64,000 nucleotides of DNA. Origin: Stenotrophomonas indicatrix. GTDB lineage: Bacteria > Pseudomonadota > Gammaproteobacteria > Xanthomonadales > Xanthomonadaceae. The stretch is from contig CP168152.1 in assembly GCA_041545745.1 (NCBI GenBank), positions 186,001 to 250,000 on the forward strand, in the 5' to 3' direction. Shown here piece after piece: positions 7,118 to 14,213 of the stretch; the stretch's first letter is position 1, and every line of letters starts with the position of its first letter. A program made the position numbers and the translations under genes. The notes beneath the pieces are model-generated. The model was not told the DNA's origin. It was given only the letters and a program-made list of their open reading frames with translations, and made no database searches.

Positions 7118-8092
7118 GTGAACGCCCAGCCCGCACCCATCACCGCCCTCAACCACACGCTCGACAACGAGCCGCAGCAGATCACCGCGCCGCTGACCCA
7201 TTCGGCCGCGTTCCTGGTGCTGACGGTGAAGGACGATGAGGCGTCGCTGGCGAAAGTGCGCGAGGTGCTGGCCAGCACCGATGACCTGATCAAGAACACC
7301 GCCATCCGCGAGATCGAGCGCACCTTCACCTGCAACGTGGCCATCGGCCACCGCGTGTGGGAACCGCTGGTGGGCGGCACGCCGCCGCGCGAGTTGAAGC
7401 CGTTCCAGGAAGTGAAGGGCGCTACCCATACGGCCGTGTCCACGTCGGGTGACCTGCTGTACCACATCCGTGCACGCACGATGGATCTTATCGTGGCGTT
7501 CGAGAAGAACCTGCTGCTGGCCTTCGGCGATGCCGTGGAAGCGGTGGATGACGTGGCCGGTTTCCGTTACTTCGACGGCCGCGACCTGCTCGATTTCGTC
7601 GACGGTACCGCCAACCCCGAGGGTCTGTCACTGCCGGAGGCGACCATCGTCGGCGACGAGGACCCCGACCATGCCGGTGGCAGCTATGTGGTGGTGCAGA
7701 AGTACCTGCACAACCTCGATGCCTGGCGTGCGCAGAAGACCGAGGCGCAGGAAGCGATCATCGGCCGCACCAAGCACGACAACATCGAGCTGGACGACGC
7801 ACCGGCCGACGCGCAGAAGTCGCACAAGACGCTGTGCACCATCGAGGATGCCGACGGCGAGCACGAGATCCTGCGCGACAACATGCCCTTCGCCAATCCG
7901 GGGCGCGGCGAGTACGGCACCTACTTCATCGGCTACACGCGCCGGCTGTGGGTGATCGAGAAGATGCTGGAGCGGATGTTCATCGGCAATCCCGCGCCGC
8001 TGCACGACCGCATTCTCGACTTCTCCACCGCGACCACCGGCGTCACCTTCTTCGCCCCCTCGCGCAAGGTGCTGGCCGACCTGGGCGACTGA
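7118..8092 (+). CDS. Dye-decolorizing (DyP-type) heme peroxidase
   Basis: Cytosolic heme peroxidase of 324 residues, of the YfeX-like bacterial group. Signatures: F-R-Y-F-D-G-R-D-L-L-D-F-V-D-G-T-A-N-P, which holds the distal catalytic Asp of the G-x-x-D-G type motif, and N-M-P-F-A-N-P-G-R-G-E-Y-G-T-Y-F, holding the distal Arg; a His ligand lies near R-T-K-H or H-K-T. There is no Tat or Sec signal and no encapsulin-targeting tail. The start is GTG 7118, placed after AGCAGGAA; an upstream ATG at 7082 gives a basic, unconserved leader. Substrate unknown. Confidence 0.9.
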   Translation: MNAQPAPITALNHTLDNEPQQITAPLTHSAAFLVLTVKDDEASLAKVREVLASTDDLIKNTAIREIERTFTCNVAIGHRVWEPLVGGTPPRELKPFQEVKGATHTAVSTSGDLLYHIRARTMDLIVAFEKNLLLAFGDAVEAVDDVAGFRYFDGRDLLDFVDGTANPEGLSLPEATIVGDEDPDHAGGSYVVVQKYLHNLDAWRAQKTEAQEAIIGRTKHDNIELDDAPADAQKSHKTLCTIEDADGEHEILRDNMPFANPGRGEYGTYFIGYTRRLWVIEKMLERMFIGNPAPLHDRILDFSTATTGVTFFAPSRKVLADLGD

Positions 8093-8114
8093 TCACGCCG
8101 GGTGGGGCAGCCCG

Positions 8115-8181
8115 GTAGATCCAAGCCATGCGTGGATGGATCACCGGTTGCCCAGAACAGCCACGCATGGCGTGGCTCTAC
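8115..8181. repeat. SMAG-type palindromic repeat pair
   Basis: Two facing GTAG-ended palindromes (GTAG at 8115 and CTAC ending 8181) with CCATGCGTGG and CCACGCATGG cores, the layout of SMAG/REP dimers in Stenotrophomonas. It lies between the peroxidase gene and the TonB-like gene. Confidence 0.75.
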
Positions 8182-8250
8182 TGCGCCGCCATCTGCCTGT
8201 CATCTACAGCGCCGACCATGATGCGTTGGACAGCAGTGGAGACGTGGGTG

Positions 8251-8667
8251 ATGGATTCTGCAGGCAACAGGCGTAGCACGCGCCGTGGCTGGCACCCGTT
8301 GGCATGGTTGCTGGGCCTGCTGGCGCTGGGGAGCGCCAGCGTGTCCGCACAGGACGCGCCTGCGCATTGGATGGCCTATGCCGCCTCCGTCAGCGGCGAA
8401 CTGCAGCAGCGCCTTCAGCAGGAACAGAATCCACGCGCCCAGCGCCTGCTGGCCTGGCTGCAGGAGCATCCCGATACGCCGACACCGCTGGTGGTGAGCG
8501 TGTGGATCGCCCGCGATGGCGCCATCTCGAAACTGGAATTCGACAGTCTGGGTGATGTCCAGGTGGATGCCGATCTGCGCGCGACGCTGCAGGCCACAGC
8601 GTTGCCTGCGCCGCCGCCGAAGGACATGCGCCAACCGCTGCGGTTGGGGCTGGTCCTTACCCGGTAG
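8251..8667 (+). CDS. Small secreted TonB C-terminal-domain-like protein
   Basis: Protein of 138 residues. An N-terminal signal or anchor (W-H-P-L-A-W-L-L-G-L-L-A-L-G, cleavage near V-S-A) is followed by a helical part and a TonB-like C-terminal fold: P-L-V-V-S-V-W-I-A-R-D-G-A-I-S-K, then V-D-A-D-L-R-A-T-L, ending L-R-L-G-L-V-L. There is no Pro-rich spacer, so it is not a full energy transducer; it may act as a soluble partner. The start at 8251 is chosen because it gives a good signal peptide; ATG 8218 and 8221 are alternatives. Its stop codon TAG is part of a SMAG GTAG. The C-terminal coding tail is duplicated twice downstream. Confidence 0.6.
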   Translation: MDSAGNRRSTRRGWHPLAWLLGLLALGSASVSAQDAPAHWMAYAASVSGELQQRLQQEQNPRAQRLLAWLQEHPDTPTPLVVSVWIARDGAISKLEFDSLGDVQVDADLRATLQATALPAPPPKDMRQPLRLGLVLTR

Positions 8668-9252
8668 ATCCACGCCATGCGTGGATGAGCCTGATGGATG
8701 CCGACCTTGGTCGGCGGGAACGCGCCAACCAAGGTTGGCGTCTACCGATGCCCGCCAGCCACGCATGGCGTGGCTCTACTGCGTTGCCACCTGCGGTTCC
8801 CGTGCGGCTGCAGGCAACGGCGTTGCCGGCGGCACCGCCGAAGGACATGCGCCAACCGCTGCGGTTGGGGCTGGTGCTTACCCAGTAGATCCACGCCATG
8901 CGTGGCTGCGTTTGGTAGATGCCGACCTTGGTCGGCGGGAACGCGCCAACCAAGGTTGGCGTCTACCGATGCCCGCCAGCCACGCATGGCGTGGCTCTAC
9001 CGCGTTGCAACCTGCGGTTCCCGCGCGGCTGCAGGCCACGGCGTTGCCGGCGGCACCGCCGAAGGACATGCGCCAACCGCTGCGGTTGGGGCTGGTGCTG
9101 CAACCCCGGTAGATCCACGCCATGCGTGGATGAGCCTGATGGATGCCGACCTTGGTCGGCGGGAACGCGCCAACCAAGGTTGGCGTCTACCGATGCCCGC
9201 CAGCCACGCATGGCGTGGCTCTACTGCGTTGCCACCTGCGGTTCCCGTGCGG
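8586..9252. repeat. Three tandem copies of a 221-bp unit made of two gene ends and SMAG repeats
   Basis: Units begin at 8586, 8807 and 9028 (steps of 221 bp; the last copy is about 3 bp longer). Each holds the 3' end of the TonB-like gene, a SMAG cluster (GTAG-ended palindromes at 8664, 8885 and 9109, plus the CCGACCTTGGTCGG / CCAACCAAGGTTGG pair) and the 3' end of the opposing pnuT gene. Copies are nearly identical. The joint between units sits at a shared GCGGC/GCAGGC stretch. This is a tandem amplification of the convergent region; only the outer gene ends belong to intact genes. Confidence 0.9.
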
Positions 9253-9802
9253 CGGCGCGCCACGCCCGCAGCCCGAACAATGCCAGGCCCAGGAAGAACA
9301 CGTACAACGCAGCAGTCACGTGCAGTGACTTGAACAGGTACGCGCCAACGTAGACCACGTCCACCACGATCCACACCCACCAGCAGGCGGCGTGTCGGCG
9401 TGCCTGCCACCACTGCCCGACCAGGCTCAGCGCGGTCAGCATCGCGTCCAGCCACGGCAGCGCCGCGTCGGTGAAGGTATGCATGCCGGCGCCAAGCGCG
9501 ACGCCGCCACACAGGCCGATGGCGAGGTCGCGCAGCAGCGTGCCGCGTGCCAGCGGCACGATGCGGATGCTGCCTTCATCGGCCGCGTGCTGGCGCCAGT
9601 TGATCCAGCCGTAGACCAGGAAACCACCGAAGGCGACCTGCAGCAGCGTGTCCGAGTACAGCTTGGCCTCGGCGAACACCGCGCCGTACAGCGCGACCGA
9701 CAGCAGGCCGACCGGCCATGCGGCCAGCCGCCGCTTTGCCATCAGCCACACCCCGAGGATGCTGAAGAGGGCCGCAGTCCACTCGAGCGCCACGCCGCTC
9801 AC
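9221..9802 (-). CDS. pnuT: PnuT-type (PnuC family) thiamine transporter
   Basis: Inner-membrane protein of 193 residues with about seven hydrophobic helices and the PnuC-family pattern (L-Y-S-D-T-L-L-Q-V-A-F, Y-G-W-I-N-W-R, W-W-V-W-I-V-V-D-V-V-Y-V). PnuC proteins carry vitamin-like solutes by facilitated diffusion. Those controlled by TPP riboswitches are thought to carry thiamine (PnuT), and this gene is translationally coupled to a receptor gene behind a TPP riboswitch. The start is GTG in a GTGA overlap with the receptor stop. The last codons lie in the third repeat unit of the tandem array. Confidence 0.85.
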   Translation of the reverse strand: MSGVALEWTAALFSILGVWLMAKRRLAAWPVGLLSVALYGAVFAEAKLYSDTLLQVAFGGFLVYGWINWRQHAADEGSIRIVPLARGTLLRDLAIGLCGGVALGAGMHTFTDAALPWLDAMLTALSLVGQWWQARRHAACWWVWIVVDVVYVGAYLFKSLHVTAALYVFFLGLALFGLRAWRAAAREPQVATQ

Positions 9803-11979
9803 AGCGCGAACGTCACCGACAGGCGGGCCTGTCGCGGCGCACCCGGGAACAGGTAGTAGTCACCGCCGCTGCTGCCGGTGTCACGCCAGTAGAAGCGGTT
9901 GAACAGGTTGTCCACCGACAGGTTCCAGCTGACCGCGCGGTCGTGCAGGCGATGCTGGAAGCGCAGGCCGGCGTCGAACACCGAGTAGTCCGGTGCGCGC
10001 ACACCGCCGTCGGCGCGGGCGACGTTGGCGGCGGCATAGCGCCAGCCACCGGTCACATCCAGGCCTTCAACGAACGGCAGCGCGTAGGCCAGGTGCACGC
10101 TGGCGCGCACCTTCGGCACGTTCACCAGCTGATGGCCTTCATAGGCCGGGGTGCCGGTGTCGCGGGCGCGCGCCTGCAGCACGCTGGCGCTGGCGACGAT
10201 CTGCAGCGCGTCGGTCAGCTGGCCGTTGGCGGTCAGTTCCAGCCCGGTATGGGTCTGCTGGCCTTCTTCGACGAAGGTGTAGCCGACGTCGCTGCCGTCC
10301 GGCTTTGCGTACTGGTAGGGCTGGGTGGTGCGGAACACCGCGGCACCCAGGGTGAGGGCATCCACCGGCACGTACTTCACACCCACTTCCAGCTGCCGCG
10401 ACTGCATCGACGGCAGGAAGGTATCGGCGTTGGAGGTCCAGAACGGTGCTTCCTGGCCCAGCGAAATGCCGCGCACGTAGCTGGCGTAGGCGTTGAGCTG
10501 GTCGGTGGCCTTCCACACCAGCGCGGTCTGCGGCAGGAAGCGCGACAGGCGGCTGTGGCGCTGCGGCGTGCCGCGCTTGTCGTAGGCGCGCTCGTCCAGG
10601 CGCACGAAGCGGCCACCGGCCAGCCACTGCCAGTCATCGCCGAAGCTCATCCGGTCCAGTGCGAAGAATGCGGTCTGGCGGCTGTCCAGGCGTCGTGCCG
10701 ATGCACCCGGCATCTTCGGTGAGGGCTCGAACACCGGCACCTGCACGTCGTGGATGTTGCTGGTGCCGACGTACTCGTTGACGCTCGGGCGCTTGTCGAC
10801 GGTGCGGCGGAAGTAGTCGGCGCCGATGCTCAGCTGGTGGCCGACGCTGCCGGTCTCGAAACGGCCGCGCAGTTCGGCACGCGCCTGCTGGTTGCGGCGG
10901 GTGTCATCCGGGCTGCGGTAGTCGTAGATGTCGTAGTCGCCGTTGGGGGCGAAATAGTTGCCCGGCACACTGCCGTCTGCGCATCCTGCGGTGTAGTAGC
11001 AGCCGTAGGCGAAGGCGACGTTGTCATCGATCACCGAACGGCTGTGGCCGATCGACAGCCGCGACTGCCACGCATCGTTGAAGTCATAGGTGTGCAGCGC
11101 GGTGATGTTGGTGCTGGCGATGTCCACCGGCTGCTGCCACGGCTGGTAGCCGAGCAGGCGCTCGCGGTCGACGCCGCGTGGCAGGTCGCGCGCGCCCAGC
11201 AGCTGGAAGCCGGACACCGAGCGCTGCGCGCTGGTCTGGTAGTTGGCATCCACTTCCAGCTTGCCGTGTTCGCCGATCAGCCAGTCGGTGGCCAGCGAAT
11301 AGAAGTTGCGGCGACCGTCGGCATGCTCGACGTAGGAGTCACTGGCATCCCAGGCGGCATTGAAGCGGACGCCGAAGCGCGGGGTCAGCCAGTGGCCGAC
11401 ATCCACGGCGGCATAGCGCGAGCCCTCAGAATCGGTGCCCAGAGTGACCGTACGTACTTCGGCCGGGCGCTTGCCCACGTAGTTGATGATGCCGCCGGGC
11501 GCCATCACGCCAGCCGCCAAGCCGGCTTCGCCCTTCAGGATCTGCACTTCCTGGATGTTCTCCAGCGCCAGGCGCTGTTCGCCGGCGGTGGACATACCGT
11601 TGAAGCGGTAGCCGGTGGCCGCGTCCAGCGCGAAGCCGCGGATTGCGATGTTCTGGTAGTAGCCCACCGGCGCATAGGCATCGCCCAGCGAGGCATCGTT
11701 GCTGGCCAGCTCGGACAGCGAACGCACCTGGCGACGGTCGAGGTAGTCGCGCTCCAGTACGTTCACCGAGGCGGGGGTGTCCTTCCAGGAGCCGCCGCCG
11801 AATGCGTTGACGCGCGAGGTGTCGGTGACCGGTTTGCCGGCCTGCACGCGTACCGCCGCCAGCTCGGTGGGCGAGGACGGCGGAGCATCAACGGCGTCGG
11901 TGCCTGCCTCGCTGGCGTACAGCGGCAGGGCAGCACAGAGGGCAAGGGCGAGCAGGGTGGGGCGCAGGCAGCGGTTCAT
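9799..11979 (-). CDS. TonB-dependent outer-membrane receptor, probable thiamine uptake
   Basis: Receptor of 726 residues. The signal peptide (residues 1-22, cleavage after L-Y-A) is followed by a plug domain with the usual landmarks (I-A-I-R-G-F, V-Q-I-L-K-G-E-A-G-L, P-G-G-I-I-N-Y-V-G-K-R-P) and a 22-strand barrel ending F-A-L with a terminal-Phe-like signature; N-L-F-N-R-F-Y-W is the typical penultimate strand motif. The fold resembles siderophore receptors, and automatic annotation may call it one. The TPP riboswitch upstream and the coupled pnuT gene argue for thiamine or a derivative. ATG 11979 is chosen; a longer frame to 12063 would run into the riboswitch. Confidence 0.88.
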   Translation of the reverse strand: MNRCLRPTLLALALCAALPLYASEAGTDAVDAPPSSPTELAAVRVQAGKPVTDTSRVNAFGGGSWKDTPASVNVLERDYLDRRQVRSLSELASNDASLGDAYAPVGYYQNIAIRGFALDAATGYRFNGMSTAGEQRLALENIQEVQILKGEAGLAAGVMAPGGIINYVGKRPAEVRTVTLGTDSEGSRYAAVDVGHWLTPRFGVRFNAAWDASDSYVEHADGRRNFYSLATDWLIGEHGKLEVDANYQTSAQRSVSGFQLLGARDLPRGVDRERLLGYQPWQQPVDIASTNITALHTYDFNDAWQSRLSIGHSRSVIDDNVAFAYGCYYTAGCADGSVPGNYFAPNGDYDIYDYRSPDDTRRNQQARAELRGRFETGSVGHQLSIGADYFRRTVDKRPSVNEYVGTSNIHDVQVPVFEPSPKMPGASARRLDSRQTAFFALDRMSFGDDWQWLAGGRFVRLDERAYDKRGTPQRHSRLSRFLPQTALVWKATDQLNAYASYVRGISLGQEAPFWTSNADTFLPSMQSRQLEVGVKYVPVDALTLGAAVFRTTQPYQYAKPDGSDVGYTFVEEGQQTHTGLELTANGQLTDALQIVASASVLQARARDTGTPAYEGHQLVNVPKVRASVHLAYALPFVEGLDVTGGWRYAAANVARADGGVRAPDYSVFDAGLRFQHRLHDRAVSWNLSVDNLFNRFYWRDTGSSGGDYYLFPGAPRQARLSVTFAL

Positions 11980-12064
11980 TCGATTCGTCTTCAGACAACA
12001 AGGGAGACGAAGCGACGGCGCGCAGGTGCACCGGCCCATGACGGGGGTGTGGCTGCGGCTCAAA

Positions 12065-12138
12065 GCTCCCTACGCCGGTGCAAACCGGATCAGGTTCCAA
12101 GGGACTCTCTCAGCCTGGCAGATCCAGGCACCCCCGCT
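12065..12138 (-). ncRNA. TPP (THI-box) riboswitch
   Basis: On the minus strand the conserved THI elements appear in order: GGGGTGCC, GGCTGAGAGAG, CCTTGGAACCTGATC, CCGGTTTGCACCGG and GCGTAGGGA. TPP binding folds this leader to shut off the downstream gene, usually by hiding the ribosome site or by termination. It precedes the receptor-pnuT operon, whose start lies about 85 nt downstream. Confidence 0.95.
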
Positions 12139-12191
12139 TCAGGTGACCATTTCACTACAAATGGTACGGATTTGCGAGCCACCGCCCTTCA

Positions 12192-12236
12192 GCCGGGGTC
12201 AGATCCCTTTCCAGCGCAAAGGGATCTGACCCCGGC
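12192..12236. repeat. GGGGTCAGATCC-type long palindrome
   Basis: A perfect 19-bp inverted repeat (12192-12210 with 12218-12236) around a 7-nt loop. The outer GGGGTCAGATCC/GGATCTGACCCC is shared with hairpins at 29838, 29885 and 49752, so it belongs to a dispersed repeat family. It could also act as a terminator for the kinase gene upstream on the minus strand. Confidence 0.7.
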
Positions 12237-12300
12237 CGAGCGCATCATCGACGCATGGCGTCGATCTACTGAATACCCGGCGTGTTTGGTGGCTCGCGGC

Positions 12301-13428
12301 TCACGCGGCGGCGTGCAGGGCCGCCAGCAGGGTCTGGCCGGGGACGGTGGCGAACCAGGCCGGATGACCGAGCATGAAAGGCTGCCAGGCGACGTCGGCA
12401 TTCGCGGTGGAGCCGGTGACGCCCTCGAAATACTCCACTTCGGACAGAGCGAAGTCGAAATGCACCATCGGCAGCAGGTCGGCCAGCAGGTGCACGCGCG
12501 CGGGCGCCAGCGGCAGTTCCTGCCGATAGCCGTCCAGCAGGGCCAGGGCGATATCGATGCGTACAGCGTCGGTGCCGCGCTCCAGCTGCAGCCAGGCCAC
12601 TGCGTTGCGTTCGATGGCGGTGGCCAGGTCGAACAGCGCGCTGGTCGGTGAGGCCAGGCCGAAATCGAGCACCGTGGCAATCGTGCCGTCGTCGTTCCAC
12701 AGCAGGTTGGAGACGTGCCAGTCGTTGTGCGCCCACAGCCGTGGTTCGTCCTGCAGGCGCGCGGCCAGGCCGTGGTGCCAGGGCAGCACGTCGCGGTGCA
12801 GCTGATCTTCCCAGGGAATGCGCGCCAGGTAGCGGGCCAACCCGGGGCGGTTGCCGAGGTCGGCCTTCAGCGCGGCGATCGGGTCATGGGCGCGGATCAG
12901 GTCGTCGCGTGCCACCAGCAGATGGGTGCTGCGTTGCGGGGCGTGGTAGCTGGCCGCGGCGCGGTGCAGCGTGGCCAGCATGCGGCCCGCCTCGCGGGCC
13001 TGGGCGACGTCGGTCAACGGCGACCATGACGGCAGCTCGCGATACAGGTCCTGGCCGGCGCCCACCGCATGCAGTTCGTAGGTCCACTGGCCGTGTTCGA
13101 GTGCGGTGCGGCCGTGGTTGCTGGCCAGCACCTGCACCACCGGCATGCCGGCAGTCGCCAGATGTGCGATGAAACGGTGTTCTTCTTCCAGGCTTCGCGC
13201 GCTGCGCACACTGTGGTGGTGGCGCTTGATGAAGACCGGACCGCGCGTGCCGTCGACGATGGCCGCGGCCGACAACGGACGCGGGCTGTGCCAGCGCAGC
13301 GTGCTGTCTGCGCCCAGCTGCGGAAAGTGACCACGCAGCCAGGTGATCTCCTGCGCGTCGATCGCCGGCCAGTCGGCGGCGACCTCGTCGTTGTTGAGGC
13401 CCTGCACGCGATGGGGGGAAGAAGTCAT
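12301..13428 (-). CDS. Aminoglycoside-phosphotransferase-fold small-molecule kinase
   Basis: Cytosolic protein of about 375 residues with the APH/choline-kinase fold. The catalytic loop is H-N-D-W-H-V-S-N-L-L-W, with the Asp base and the metal-binding Asn; the following V-L-D-F-G is the DFG-like metal motif. An N-terminal F-I-K-R-H-H-H supplies the ATP Lys. Relatives phosphorylate choline, homoserine, thiamine or sugars, and the substrate is not evident. The gene lies just upstream of the thiamine-uptake operon on the same strand but before the riboswitch, so it is not under its direct control. ATG 13428 is preferred; ATG 13461 is possible. Resistance is not implied. Confidence 0.75.
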   Translation of the reverse strand: MTSSPHRVQGLNNDEVAADWPAIDAQEITWLRGHFPQLGADSTLRWHSPRPLSAAAIVDGTRGPVFIKRHHHSVRSARSLEEEHRFIAHLATAGMPVVQVLASNHGRTALEHGQWTYELHAVGAGQDLYRELPSWSPLTDVAQAREAGRMLATLHRAAASYHAPQRSTHLLVARDDLIRAHDPIAALKADLGNRPGLARYLARIPWEDQLHRDVLPWHHGLAARLQDEPRLWAHNDWHVSNLLWNDDGTIATVLDFGLASPTSALFDLATAIERNAVAWLQLERGTDAVRIDIALALLDGYRQELPLAPARVHLLADLLPMVHFDFALSEVEYFEGVTGSTANADVAWQPFMLGHPAWFATVPGQTLLAALHAAA

Positions 13429-13498
13429 GCCACGGCCGCTGGTGAGTAAAGGAACATCCAAGGCTGCGCATTCAACGCCATGGGCGCCGCAGACGCAA

Positions 13499-13523
13499 AC
13501 GGGCGGGTCATCGACCCGCCCGT
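13499..13523 (-). terminator. Terminator hairpin after the glycine-zipper gene
   Basis: A perfect 11-bp stem (ACGGGCGGGTC at 13499-13509 with its complement at 13513-13523) and a 3-nt loop, followed on the minus strand by TTTGCG. The U-run is short, so efficiency is uncertain. Confidence 0.55.
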
Positions 13524-13557
13524 CAGGGACGTCATGTGCGGCCTGCGGCCGGCGCGT

Positions 13558-13968
13558 TTACCAGCCGCGATGGCGGCCGCGGTCGTGGTAGTAACGGTTG
13601 TCATGGCGCTCGCGCTGCCAGCGACGGTCATCGCGGCGGTCGTAGCCATAACCGCGGTTGTAGCCCCGGTCATAACGGCGGTCGTAGCCACGGTCGTAAC
13701 GGCGGTCATAGCGTCCGTCGTAGCGGCGATCATGGCGGTCGGAGGTGGTCAGGTTGCCGATGGCGCCGCCGGCAACCGCACCGCCGACGGTGGCGGCCGG
13801 GTCGCCGTTGGAGATCAGGTGACCCGCCACGCCGCCGACGACGGCACCGACCACGGTGCGTTTGTCCTTCCTCGACATCGCGCTGGCATCACTGACCACG
13901 GCCACGCCGGCAAGCAGTGCCAGGGCCATCGCCAGACCACGGAAGCTGAGTGCGGAAGTGCTGAGCAT
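13558..13968 (-). CDS. Secreted glycine-zipper protein with an Arg/Tyr/Asp repeat tail
   Basis: Protein of 136 residues. The start at 13968 follows GGAG. After a signal peptide (ending S-D-A-S-A) comes a glycine-zipper pair (V-V-G-A-V-V-G-G-V-A-G-H and V-G-G-A-V-A-G-G-A-I-G-N), typical of small envelope proteins that insert in or span the outer membrane. The second half is a low-complexity tail of about eight R-R-Y-D / R-G-Y-D units, highly charged and tyrosine-rich. Function unknown; a role at the envelope surface or in phase-separating assemblies is speculation. Confidence 0.7.
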   Translation of the reverse strand: MLSTSALSFRGLAMALALLAGVAVVSDASAMSRKDKRTVVGAVVGGVAGHLISNGDPAATVGGAVAGGAIGNLTTSDRHDRRYDGRYDRRYDRGYDRRYDRGYNRGYGYDRRDDRRWQRERHDNRYYHDRGRHRGW

Positions 13969-14162
13969 GTTGGGTTCTCCTGTGAGGTGCATGCCACGGT
14001 GGGCAGGGAGGACGCTGGGCGCCCCGGCTGCCGTAGGGACCACGCTGGTGCCCGGACATTGCCGGAACATTGCGCGCGATCCCCGTGCGGCTTGCGCATT
14101 CATCTAGCGTCAGGCGGCATGAAGCGAGGCTGAAAGCGCTGCGGCCGCTCAGCTGCCAGAAA

Positions 14163-14190
14163 GGAAAAGGGCCGCAGTACGCGGCCCTTT
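14163..14190 (-). terminator. Rho-independent terminator of the T4SS effector gene
   Basis: A 10-bp stem (14166-14175 with 14181-14190) with loop GTACT on the minus strand and a TTTTCCTTT tail. It lies 24 bp after the effector stop. Confidence 0.8.
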
Positions 14191-14213
14191 CCCCCGGTCT
14201 CCCCCGGCTTGGC

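Noticed and set aside
8586..9252. Possible CRISPR array
   Set aside because: Units are identical over their full 221 bp, with no short repeats alternating with unique spacers, and no cas genes are near.
8698..9353. Open frames within the tandem 221-bp array
   Set aside because: They translate repeated SMAG sequence (repeats of G-N-A-P-T-K-V-G) and are not separate genes.
12301..13428. Aminoglycoside-resistance gene
   Set aside because: The fold is shared with many metabolic kinases, and no resistance context or close motif to known APH resistance enzymes is visible.
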